DNA from: Struthio camelus
Lineage: Eukaryota; Chordata; Aves; Struthioniformes; Struthionidae
Assembly: GCF_040807025.1 (NCBI RefSeq)
Contig: NC_090946.1
Location: forward strand, 80,412,641-80,476,640
Direction: 5' to 3'
Length of the DNA stretch: 64,000 nucleotides
Positions 1-16,500 of this stretch are shown here, in pieces (within the stretch, counting starts at the first letter, position 1; each line of letters opens with the position of its first letter). Under the pieces are notes generated by a model that had not been told where the DNA came from, searched no databases, and was given only the letters and a program-made list of their open reading frames with translations. The translations under genes and the position numbers were made by a program.

Positions 1-5475
<5,475 letters not shown>

Positions 5476-5560
5476 TCACCTCACCCACCCCCTCCCACGC
5501 GGCCTCCGCGCGCCGCAGCGGCCCCTGTCGCCGCGGAGGGGGAAGCGGCGGCCGGCTCCT

Positions 5561-5570
5561 GCGCATGCGC
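5561..5570. promoter_or_regulatory. NRF1-type palindrome 1
   Basis: Exact GCGCATGCGC, the core of the nuclear respiratory factor 1 site common in housekeeping CpG promoters, about 220 bases upstream of the PSMC6 start codon. Binding is inferred from the motif only. Confidence 0.6.
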
Positions 5571-5605
5571 ATAAGGAGGGGGGGAAGGGCGGACGGTCGG
5601 TCCTG

Positions 5606-5615
5606 GCGCATGCGC
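5606..5615. promoter_or_regulatory. NRF1-type palindrome 2
   Basis: Second exact GCGCATGCGC, 45 bases from the first. A half-matching GCGCGTGCGC lies about 30 bases further on. Confidence 0.6.
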
Positions 5616-5726
5616 GCGGCAACGGGCGGCGCTGCGCGTGCGCCGCGCGGGGCGCGCGGCCGTCGTCAGGCGGGCGGAGCCCGCGCTTGCGTGTGGTGTT
5701 GGGCGGCCGCCGCGCTCCGCCGGGCC

Positions 5727-5759
5727 GAACCCACGCGGAACCCACGCGGAACCCACGCA
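5727..5759. repeat. 11-bp tandem triplet repeat
   Basis: Three head-to-tail copies of GAACCCACGCG, the last with one changed base. It lies in the PSMC6 CpG island. Confidence 0.95.
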
Positions 5760-6010
5760 GCCTCGCTCTTCTGGCATCGCCGGCAGGACGGGGCTGCGGC
5801 AGGGCGCCGCGAAAAGCGGGCAGCGGCGGGGAAGCCGCCCCAGGGTGGCGGCGGAGGGTGGGGGGTGGGGTGGAGGCCTCAGCGGCCGCCTCCTGCCGCT
5901 GCTCCCGCCCTGCGTGGGTAGCTCCGGTCCGGGCAGCGCTCGCGTTGAACCTCCCTCCCCAGCCCCGGCAGCGCCCCGGTGCCTGCCCTGAGTTACGCCC
6001 GGGGCTAAAT

Positions 6011-7080
6011 CTGCTAGGACGGCCCCAGACAATCGCTCTCCGCGGTCATCGTTCTAGTATTCCTGAGGAAAGGCAGTTTCCTCCAATGTCCTGGGCTGTT
6101 GGGGATCTCTGATGCGGTCAGGGGAAAAGTGGGGGCTGTGTTATCCACAATCAGACTGTAAATTCACTCAGTTGAATTAGCAGTGTTTTCTTTTTAACGC
6201 CGACCAGCATGAGTTTACAGATGAAGGCCTTGCTGAGTTGCTTACAGGAATACTGCACGGTGCGGATAACAGGAAGCAGTGAGCAACTGGGGCTAGTGAA
6301 AACCAGAGCATCCTAAAACGTTTCTTGCGCAGGGAAAATAGGGATAAAAAACACCATGCGTTTTGTGAGGAAACTGGTCAACTCATTGGGGAAAAAAGGA
6401 AACTGCCGTCGGCCAGAGCTGCGGGGCTCCTTCTCCCTCTGTCTCCACGTTAAATACCCTCATCTTCCCGCAGTTCTTTCAGGATTGCTCCAGAGTCCAT
6501 TCAGGCAGCGAAGGACTGGGAGGAAGGGATGCACCATTAGCAGTATCTCCCCTAACCCTGGAGCAGGTCCACCACCCCTTGCTTGATGCCCTACAGAAAA
6601 CAGACTGTGGCCACTGAAACAAAAGGACCAAGTCTGGCTTAAATCTTTCCTCTGGGGGTGGGGAAATACACATAAATAGAGAGGGCTCTGCTTTGTGCGG
6701 TGATGATAGGAGGCAGAACTTGGCCAGGGAGAGCCCTTGAAGGCGGCTGTTTAGAGCACGGGGTCTTACATGCCCGTGCCCGATCTTCTGTCTCGCGGAG
6801 CAGGCAAGGGGACAGTTGCAAGACCTAAACCGCAGGAACTGAGCCCCTGAAGTGGTTCCTGTAGTCTGAGCGCAGGATGAAGAGCCAGCCACACGCTCTG
6901 AGATACGTGGCAACGGATCGTCATCTCGGCCAAGCAAAACAGGCCCCCTGTGCGCGCCTGAAGGGGAGCGCGGATCCGAAAGCAGGCACCGAGCTCCAGA
7001 CCTGCAGCCCGAGAGGGCGCCTGACTCCCGCTGCCCGGCAAACCTGTACGGATCGGGGCTACCGGCCCGCCTTTCACGGA
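6011..7080. other. Intergenic, between the PSMC6 and ERO1A CpG islands
   Basis: Lower-CpG sequence between the two divergent promoters. I see no gene, repeat family or RNA gene. ORFs up to 152 codons on either strand resemble no protein I recognise and have no splice context. Confidence 0.6.
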
Positions 7081-7520
7081 GCCGATCCCGTTTGCGGGCG
7101 CTGAGTCAGGACGGGGCCACCTGAGGCCGGTACACGTGAGCCACGTCCTGCGCCGACCGGCGCTGCCCTCGCCTCTCGTCCCGGCGGTGGAGGGCTGCGC
7201 GGCTCCCCGCGCCCCTCCTCGCCGGCCGGGCTGCGTGCGGCGCGGCGCGTAGCCGCCGGCGGCCGCGCCCCCGGCCAGGGGCGGGCCGAGCCGCCGCTTC
7301 TTCTGCCGGCGGCGGCGGCGGCGGAGGGCGGGTTGCCGTGCGCGGCGAGATGGCGGCGGGTCGAGGGCTGCGGGCGCCGGGTTTCGCCGCCTTCCTGCTG
7401 CTCCTGCTGTTGCAGTCGCCCCCCGCGCTGCCCCGCGGGGCGGCCGAGCGCCGCTGCTTCTGCCAGGTGGGACGGCACCGGGCGGCGGGAGGGGTGGGCA
7501 GCCCCCCCCGCCCTGCTCCT
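7080..7520 (+). promoter_or_regulatory. ERO1A: ERO1A CpG island and promoter
   Basis: CpG-rich region around the ERO1A start codon. About 210-250 bases upstream of the ATG are an E-box/hypoxia-type CACGTG (7133-7138), a GCCACGTC element (7140-7147) like XBP1/ATF6-bound UPR sites, and a TGACTCAGC antioxidant-type element on the minus strand (7100-7108). ERO1A is known to be induced by ER stress and hypoxia, so these are plausible control sites. Function is inferred from motifs alone. Confidence 0.7.
7350..7466 (+). CDS. ERO1A: ERO1A coding exon 1
   Basis: Encodes residues 1-39: signal peptide, then ERRCFCQ with the first structural cysteines. The donor is GTGGGA. Phase 0. Confidence 0.96.
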
Positions 7521-10500
7521 CGGCTCCCTGCTAGCCGCGTCCGCCGGCGGAGATGGGTGTTTGGGCAGCTGGTTTGGAACCAGGTGTCCCCAACCAGGAG
7601 ATGGGGGTCAAGGAGCTGGGCGCAGGGAATGGTTGCTGCGCGGGTTCCTCTTGGCTTGACTTCGCACGAGCAGGCGTGCGCGATCAAGGAATGAAGATGG
7701 CACGGTGTGTTTAGCACTTTATTTTTGTTGTCCTTTTAAGAAAGGACGCTATTGTAAAGCGTAGTCTTGCGGTGTTACGGTTCCGGTGCGTACGTGCGCA
7801 TCAGGAGTCAAGAGCGGAAAAAGAGAAGAAATGTAGGTGTGCGCTTGGCTTTGTCTTTCCCTTCTGGATGGTTCTTGGCACTTTAAATTGATTTGAAAAT
7901 GGTAGATGTGGTCATAAAGAATCAAAAAGTATGCTCTGCAATTCTTTATCTCTACAGAATTTTTGCTTGTGTGTTTCCTGTGAACAGTACAGATAAACTC
8001 TGGTACTCAGGAGACTAAGTCAGAAGTGCGATGTGAGATAAGCAGCCCTAAACACTAAATGAAATGGTATTCTGTCATATGAACAGCTTGCAGACGTTTT
8101 CCTCTTGGGTAAGAAGCACTGGCATTGTATTTTATGCATTGCTGGTTTGTTGCAACACACTTGTTTACAGATTAGCATATGCTTGGGTGTCATGTTTTGT
8201 TTCAAGATTTTTTTTTTTCCCCGGAGTTTATTACCTTTATGAAATCATGTTATGTAGCACAGAACTTCTCAGCCTTAGTAACCACTTAACCTTTTAAAAA
8301 CACACCTGAGGGCCACCCTATCTTTTTGAAAAAAATAGAAAAATAACCTGCTGATCAACTTGTGCAGCTTTGCCTTGGTGGTTTTTATTTACCATCAAGT
8401 AAAGCGTAGGCTAAGTCTTCAATGTTGTGTTTCGCTATGCTTTGCTTACATACTTGAGAAGGCCTGGGTATAGTGGGGGGGTTTCTTCCTGGGAACCATC
8501 TTTTGCTGTCTTGTGGGCTGTCAGATTAAGAAACCTTGACATAGGGTAAAGGTAAGAACTGTGACTTGTTCCTCAGCTGATGCCGAGGCAAGGCAAGGAC
8601 TGCTTTTGAGAGAACTTGCTCCAGCAGTGTTTTAGATGCTGAATCAACTCTGTTGATGATACTTCTTGAATCAGTCTTGCACTCTTGTCTATCGTGGGGT
8701 TTCCTACTACTAAGAGCAGTGCTTCACCTGCTTTTCTTTGACTATTACGTTAGCCCTTCCTTTACTTAGAGACTGTTGCTATCCAGTCCTGAAACTTCTA
8801 TTAAAAGCGGCCATCTGTTACTGAAAAACCTGCAGTTTCACATACTGCTTCTGCTTTCCAATCTCTCATTAGCACTGAATATCATTTCAGTATCAGAGTT
8901 CCTTTGAACTGTACAAGCAGCTTGTGTGCCACCCAGATATTATTCCTGTTTGCTTATGCATTAATGCTTTAGTCCACTATGAATCCATTTTCTGTATGAA
9001 TTCCTAGTAATTATTACTCATTCATTGTTTACAGACTCATGTAGCTGCATTAAGGTTATGCTGCAGGTGTTTGGCAGACTGGGATTTCAATCACGAGCTG
9101 AGAAGCCAGATTTCTGATCTGGCAAAAGGTTGTTTTTCCTTCAGGGGTTGTTTCTGTGGTCAGTACTCTGTCATTGAAGATGAGGCTGGCCGCTGAGAGT
9201 TACCTTGTTCTTCCCTGAACAGGCTTTCAAGCCACTCTTGCATTCTTGTTAAATTGGTGTTTACCCACCAAGAGCCTTCAAGGCAGGAATTTGTATCTAG
9301 CACCATTCCCTACATCCGTCGGGTGGCTTGGAAGGCAACTTCCAAGTGCTGAGCAGCTGCAGATCCTTCTTTGCAAACAGATGCTTGGCAGTGCCATCCG
9401 ACAGTGCTTCACCCTCCATGGTCTAACCTCATCCTGAGGTTCCCCATGTGAGCTCCAAAAGCCCCCACCTTGGTCCTCTGAGCAAAAGACTGGGGAGGAG
9501 AGAAGCATCCGGGCCAGCAGGTACTACCTCCAGAGCAGACACTGGACACGACTCCTGGCTGCCATCCTGCTCCTCTTGATGTGCTGGCAGGTATGAGAGA
9601 CACCTGACTGGACTGAGTGCCACAAGCGGGAAGAGCTGCAAGTCACTGAGGGAAGCTGAGGGTGGTTTCGGGAGAGTTGCCAGGGCAGTAGGGAAAGCCA
9701 CTGGCTTGCTGTTAGCCTGGCACTAATGTGGTTTGTTTGGAGGAGCAGGCAGCTGCCAGGGAAGTGGGCACAGACTAAAATAAACTCCTCTTTTCACCCA
9801 CTGTAGTGCTCCCCTTCCCTGTATCCTATTCCAGCTGCAAGCGGGAGCTGCAGAAAGGAGTTTGCCTTTTTTCCAGCCCAGCTGTGTGCTAGGTGGTGGT
9901 GTACGGGTGAGGGAAGGAGCCCACGGCAAGAGAAGAAAGCCCCAAATCAACTGCCCAGGGAGCGTTTGCATGACACGGAGGGAAGCAGAAAGAGGTGAGG
10001 GACAGAAGAGCAAGAACAGCACTGGCAGTAGTGCAGAGGAAAATAGACTGACAGGAGACTGAGGAGGAGGAAGAGGAAGCTTGGGGATTATGTAGTGTCC
10101 GTGTGTGGTGGTGATCTGTCTTTTGTGCATGTATTAGTGTTAAGGGGTTAAGACGTGTTGTTGTGGAGGGACAGTCAAATACCTTCCTCTCTGCTTACTC
10201 AGCAGTCGGGGCCACTTGTGTGCGTCTTTCTCCGTTCCTTTGCATCTCTTTCCTCTGGGCAAACCCAGCCCTGCCCGTTTGTCTCATGCCAGGCTCTCAC
10301 ACCCCTTCTGGGTGGAGCAAAAGCCATTACTGCTGCTCAGCTCAATGATTCACGGGTGCCACCAAGCATACGTTGCAGGCTTGGGACAGAATTGATTCAT
10401 GTTTCATCTTCAATAGCTATTTTAGTTATTGAAGACTGAAGATGCAGATAAATATTGGGGGACAGTTTTTCTCTTTTTTTTTAAGGCACTACGCGTTTTG

Positions 10501-13500
10501 GGGCACATATTTGACACGTGCTGAGGTTCAGCTGCTCTGACAGCAGGAGTTACAGCACAAGACAAGTGAGTCTGTGGCTGCATGCAGGGCTGAAAGAAAC
10601 AGGTGCTGGGGGGGCAGGCGGTCGCACCACCCAGTGGGAGCACTGGATTGATGAATACGTACTGCCAAGTGGTCTGATATTGCCTCCTTCCCTGTGTCTT
10701 AAAGTGGGTCAGCGTTGCTTGCTGGTAGTCTCAATGGGGCTTTGGTCTCAGTTGCCAAGGAGACTTGGCTCTTGATGCTGGTTTTTGCACTCCTTTTACA
10801 TGTGATCTTTGATAGGCTGGGCATACACAGGCTTTCAAGCTTTACCAGGCCTGGCTCTGTTGTCTTTTAGACTCTTGCCCACCAGCCTGGTGGCTTAGAG
10901 AACAGAAAGGTGAGGAGACCGGTGAAACCTTTTTGGCCATGCATAGCCTAGAGAGTTGACCTACTTCTGCACAGGCTGACTTGAACCCTTTTGAGCAGGA
11001 AGGAGCTTGGCTGCTGACTTGAGCAGAGCTTAGGTCTGTTAGCAGAGCTTAGGTCTATTAGTCCTGCCCAGCGCTTCCCCTTTGCCTATGCTGCTCCCAC
11101 AGACATGTTTCTGGTGGCATCGTAGCTGATCTTCCCACCAGTGCTCTTCTAAACTGAGCAGTGGATTTTTGGAGTTCTCCAAGGATGACTCCCATCTGCT
11201 TCCGAATACTGTGAGAGCATTTGAAGCCCTTGACCCTAAATTATTTTTGGAATGACATTATGATAGATTGGTTCAGGCTTGAATTGGTTGCCAGACCTAG
11301 TGAAGGCAGGCCTGTTGCAAATAGTACTTGCGCTCTGTTTCAGTTGAGAGCTTGTTGGATGCTTGGATGTTATCTCTTACAGGGATGTGATTCCCTTAGA
11401 GTGACACGTTTGTCTAACATGGATATGCGGAACAGCTGAAGATTATCTACAGATCCCATTGTAGGTCCCTTTTAGGCCAGCTGAAACATGATCCAATCCA
11501 TAAGCTGCCTTCCTCAAAGGATGCTGAGTCTCTAGGAAATAAATAAATTTTAAAAATAAGTGTGTTTTTAAAATTTTGAAACAGCTTTGGATTGGATAAC
11601 TGGATTAGCAAGCTGCTCCTTTCTTTTAAAGGGCTGATTCAGGCTAGTGGAAAGCTTAATAGCATAGCAATTAATCTTTATTTTCCTTACCTTGCAAAAC
11701 ATGACAAAGTACAGCGTGTGAGGATGAGATGGTGGGCTTTGAAGTGAATAAAAGAAATGGAAGTGAGCTTCCAAATCATGGTGGTTTAACACAAATTATT
11801 GTTTCTTTTTCAAGTGGAGGAGGGCAACATGGCCTGCTGCAATAGATTTCCCCTCCCTCCCTCTCCCCTTAGATCAGGGAGGCTGAGCACAGAATTGTAT
11901 CCAGAGCCCTTTTGAAAAAAGACCAGTTTACAAAGCACTAAGTTGCAGTATGGAGCAGTCCAGGTCTAGAGACTGGCACAGAGGGCACTCTCAGCAAGTT
12001 TGCTGATGATACTAAACCGGGAGGAGTGGCTGATACCCCGGAGGGCTGTGCTGCCATTCAGAGGGACCTGGTCAGGCTGGAGAGCTGGGCAGAGAGGAAC
12101 CTCCTGAAGTTCAACAAAGGCAAGTGCAAGGTCCTGCACCTGGGCAGGAATAATCCCATGCACCAGGACAGGCTGGGGGCTGACCTGCTGGAGAGCAGCT
12201 CTGCCAAGAAGGACCTGGGAGTGCTGGTGGACAACAAGGTGACCACGAGCCAGCAGTGTGCCCTTGTGGCCAAGAAGGCCAATGGGATCCTGGGGTGCAT
12301 TAGGCAGAGCGTTGCCAGCAGGTGGAGGGAGGTGATCCTGCCCCTCTCCTCAGCCCTGGGGAGGCCTCACCTGGAGTCCTGGGTCCAGTTCTGGGCTCCC
12401 CAGGACAAGAGACATGGCGAGACTGGAGCGAGTCCAGCGGAGGGCGACAAAGATGAGGAAGGGACTGGAGCATCTCTCCTAGGAGGAAAGGCTGAGGGAG
12501 CTGGGCCTGTTGAGCCTGGGGAAGAGAAGGCTCAGGGGGGATCTGATCAATGTGCACAAGTATCTGAAGGGAGGGTGGCAAGAGGATGAGGCCAGACTCT
12601 TCTCACAGGTGCCCAGCGACAGGACAAGAGGCAACGGGCACAAACTGAACCACAGGAAGTTCTGTCTGAACCCGAGGAAAAACTTCTTTCCTGTGAGGGT
12701 GCCAGAGCCCTGGAGCAGGTTGCCCAGAGAGGTGGTGGAGTCTCCTTCCCTGGAGATATTCAAAACCCGTCTGGACGTGATCCTGGTCAACATGCTCTAG
12801 AGGACCCTGCTTGAGCAGGGGGGTTGGACTAGCTGATCTCCAGAGGTCCCTTCCAACCTCAACCAGTCTGTGATTCTGTGACTGGATTCCTTCCCATTCT
12901 GTCTAGGGTGGAAGAAAGCTGAACTTTTCTTCAAGGTGCTGGATGTTTTATCCAGGCTACCTTTTTTCCTTCTTGTGTGACTGTGTACTGGGAGGCCAAC
13001 TGCTTCTTTTCTGCCTTCCTGCTCGGAAGAAGGGCAGGGAGTTTTGTAACCCCAGTAGCTATTACCACGGGTGTGTTTCAGGTGACGTGTAGCTCTTAGT
13101 GGGTTATCTGAGGGCTGTCCAGAAATGCATCAAGCCATGTCGTTCATGTTTCTCACAAATGCTTCCTTTTCTTTTCTCTCTTTCTATTTATTATTTTTTA
13201 ATTATTATTTTTAATTATTATTTTTAAGGTTGGAGTAGCACCTATGGTTTGGAATTGGGGAGGTTTATTCTTGATGCTTGCAAGATTTTATTCCCTTTCC
13301 TAGGTCTGACTGCTGAGACGACCTTTAGACAACCCTTAGAGAGGCTGAGTGCTTTCGAAGTAAGAAAAGAAGGAGCCACTTAAACAGCCTGGCACCTTCT
13401 TGGATCCTGTGCATCCCCCAATCTGCCTTTTTGTTTCTGGCCTCCGTTTGGAAATTTTTATGCCACCGTTTGGCAGTGTGTTCAGTTACGCTCACCGGAA

Positions 13501-16500
13501 CTGCCCGGGCTGATGTTTTCAGGCTTCTTCCACTTGTCACTGCTTCCAGCTTCTTTTCTTCTGCATGGAAAGACAGCAGAGATTAGCCATGGTTCCCTAG
13601 AACAATGTAGTGTGATGTGTGTTGTTTTTTGTTTGTCTCCTACCAGGGTTTTGTAGGCTTTCTAGGACAGAAGTGGCGAGAAGATTTCTTATCATAAAGA
13701 ATGGGACATTTACTGCAGTTTGCTTTATAAATCAACAATGTCCATTTAAAACAATTGCCTTGGTCTTTAACCCCTCAATTTACTTGAGGCTGGAGAAGGG
13801 CAAAGTGCCACACATTGTATTGCATCATCAACATCCAGGAAAAATCCTGGGGAGCTGCGAGTGAATGAGTAGTACACTTGCTTCCTGGCTGGGATGATTT
13901 CCCCAAGTACTTGGGGGCGGGGGGAAGCAAAACTAAAATTACTTTGGTGTTGTGCAACTTCCTCTCCCAGCCAGTAGTCTACGTGTGGGAAAGCCATAGC
14001 TGACTTTGGGTTTTTTTTTTTTTTCCCCCTCCCCTCCTCTCCAGGACTTATACGCAGCTTGCTGAGTTGCTCAGGCTGATGCAAGAAATATTGGCTTTCT
14101 AAATCAGATTTAGAACAATGTTTTCTTGCCAAGTGACTCTCTGAGGCCAGGAAGAGACTATTGCAGCTGCTGTGGTTCTGATTAAACCAACTGCACCGTA
14201 GCCGTTTTTCTGATTTTTTTTTTTTTTTTTTTTAAAAGCAAGGAGTTTCTTTGAGTTCTGTAATCTTTGGCGGCATTATTATTGCTTTATTGGTCCCTTA
14301 AGCAAGTGCTAGCTCTCACCTCTACGCCATGCTGCCAGGAGTGATGTACTGAAGAGGCTCGTGTCGAATAAGAACCTGAGCAGGGAGTGTGTATGGCTCA
14401 TTTCTGTTATAATGGATCCTGCACCTTGCTGGACTTGGTCCTGATACAATTACACAGCTCACAGAAATTTGTATCTGATGTGTGGGCATGGCAAAGGGCT
14501 GTGGGTTTCTTGTTTGTTGTTTTGTATGTATGTAACAGTCTATTTGAATGTGTCAGTCATCTCTAATCTTTAAAAAGATGGAAGTGTTCATGAGATGCCT
14601 GCTATTCTGACATAAATAAACTCTTAAAATATCAGTGTATGTTAGAGGAAAAATAATCCAGAATAAAACTGCTTCTCCCCAGTCTATAAGGCAACAAGTA
14701 CAGGACAGATCTTACCTATATGCATCAAAACAAACTCAATTGTGCTGGATTGGCAGAGAATTTAATGTTTAATTCCAGTTAAACTTAACTGGTTGTCCCT
14801 CTGGTAAAAGGAAAGAAGATTCTGAACTGAAATATTTTATTGTTTGCGATGTTAAAAGGTACTAGCTAACTTCTCATGTGAACTTTCTTATCCAACAGGT
14901 CACTGGTTATTTAGATGACTGCACCTGTGATGTAGAAACCATTGATGCCTTCAACAACAACAAGCTTTTTCCTAGACTGAATGAACTTCTGGAAAATGAC
15001 TATTTTAGATACTACAAGGTAACTTTTTTCAAAACAGAACTGTGTGTGTTTTGTGTGTCACTTTTTTTAATCTCTCTAAAAGTTATTGCTGGTCTTAAAA
15101 TCAGATACCCCATTTTAATCCTAATTTTTCAGAGTACGGTCAGTAAGTCTGACTTTTCTGCTATCAAGAGAATCTTATTGTGATGTCAGATGCTTATAAA
15201 ATAGACTAGATAATTTTAAAGATATTTTCTTTTTTTTCTTTGCTCTTGGGAACTCAAGCAGTAGGCCAGTGAAATGCTTTGTTTTGCTGACTTATGGCTC
15301 AAATGTTGATGACTAGGATCAATATTGCGTAATGAGAATGTCTGATAAATAAGCCAGGCTTTTCATGTTAATGGGAAGACACTTAAGAACAAGCAGATGA
15401 ATTAATCACTGTTACTGCCATACTGTTGTTGTTAGATGGACTCTGCTCCCATTCAGTGAGATTGCTCATATATGCCTATACGTGGGGTTTGGGTGCAGTG
15501 GGGTTTTGGAGCAGTATTTTGCTTGCTGAACGCAGACACTGTTCAGGGACTCTTACCTGATCGTGTCTGCGGTCAAAACAGGTGTTCACGCTTCTGTAAG
15601 AACAGTTTTAAAAGTTCCCAACTTCACGGCACTACAAAGTAGAAGAGATCCATACAAAATCACTGGGGTAAAACTGCACCTCCCTGCTGCCCCTCCAAAC
15701 CTATAAAGCCTTGTTAAATGTTAGTTGCTCTAGAAGAGTGATACTTGATACCAACTCACAGAAAAGCAAGACTAAGGTATGTTCAATACACTTTACAAAG
15801 AGCTGTGCTGAGCTGAGATGTTCACAGTTGTGCCCCAGCACCTTCAGTCATTACTTCTCGGACTTGAGGTAGCTCAGGATGTTGTGGGGAATGGGACCTG
15901 TTTGCTTTGCCTTTTTTTTTTTGCGATGTTCACCCTGTACAGAGATCCAGCCAAAGGCTGTTCCGCAGGCCTAGAGTCCTTAGCGCTAGGCTAAATCTTA
16001 TCATAGATAAGACTTGTTACAGAAGTTAATGTCCTCTCCCTTTGCAATGTTGAGATGTGTAACAAAAATATTAAGATTGGTCTGAAAGAAATATGAATGG
16101 AAATGTCTGTGTGTGAAAGCACCAGGAGAAACAAAAGAGCAAGGATTGAAAGAACAGCCTGTAGTGATAACCAAGGACATGAGTGACAGCAATCACACCA
16201 ATAAGCGCCAAGGGATTTGTTGTTCCCATCAGGCCCAGAAGGCTTGCACACCAAGTCCAGAAAAAAGATATTTGACAGCAGAAGACCTGCGCTCTGGCCA
16301 TGGGAGGATGGCAAAAAGATTACAGCACATCACATATGCTATCCTCTTCTTGTTCCTCCAGATGGGAGGCAGGGTGCAATTATAAGACCTCCAAAATGAG
16401 AAAACTGAGACAGCAGGTAGCAAACTTAACCAAACTTTGCTTTCACAGAGGACGAAGTGAGTGATATTCTGAGGTCAAAGACTGCCCCACCATTACTGTT

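Larger units (their letters stand above)
7467..14898 (+). other. ERO1A: ERO1A intron 1
   Basis: The 7.4-kb first intron. It holds a 5'-truncated CR1 LINE (11970-12880), a 19-bp tandem duplication (11022-11059), an A/T-rich TTATT run near 13190-13226 and T-runs near 14013 and 14215. I see no other gene. Confidence 0.85.

Noticed and set aside
7106-7717. Minus-strand 203-codon ORF opposite ERO1A exon 1
   Set aside because: Arginine/proline-rich shadow of a GC-rich sequence, antisense to a certain exon.
12026-12589. 187-codon ORF that could be called a gene
   Set aside because: It is CR1 reverse-transcriptase remnant that leaves the family frame near 12400; a truncated mobile element.
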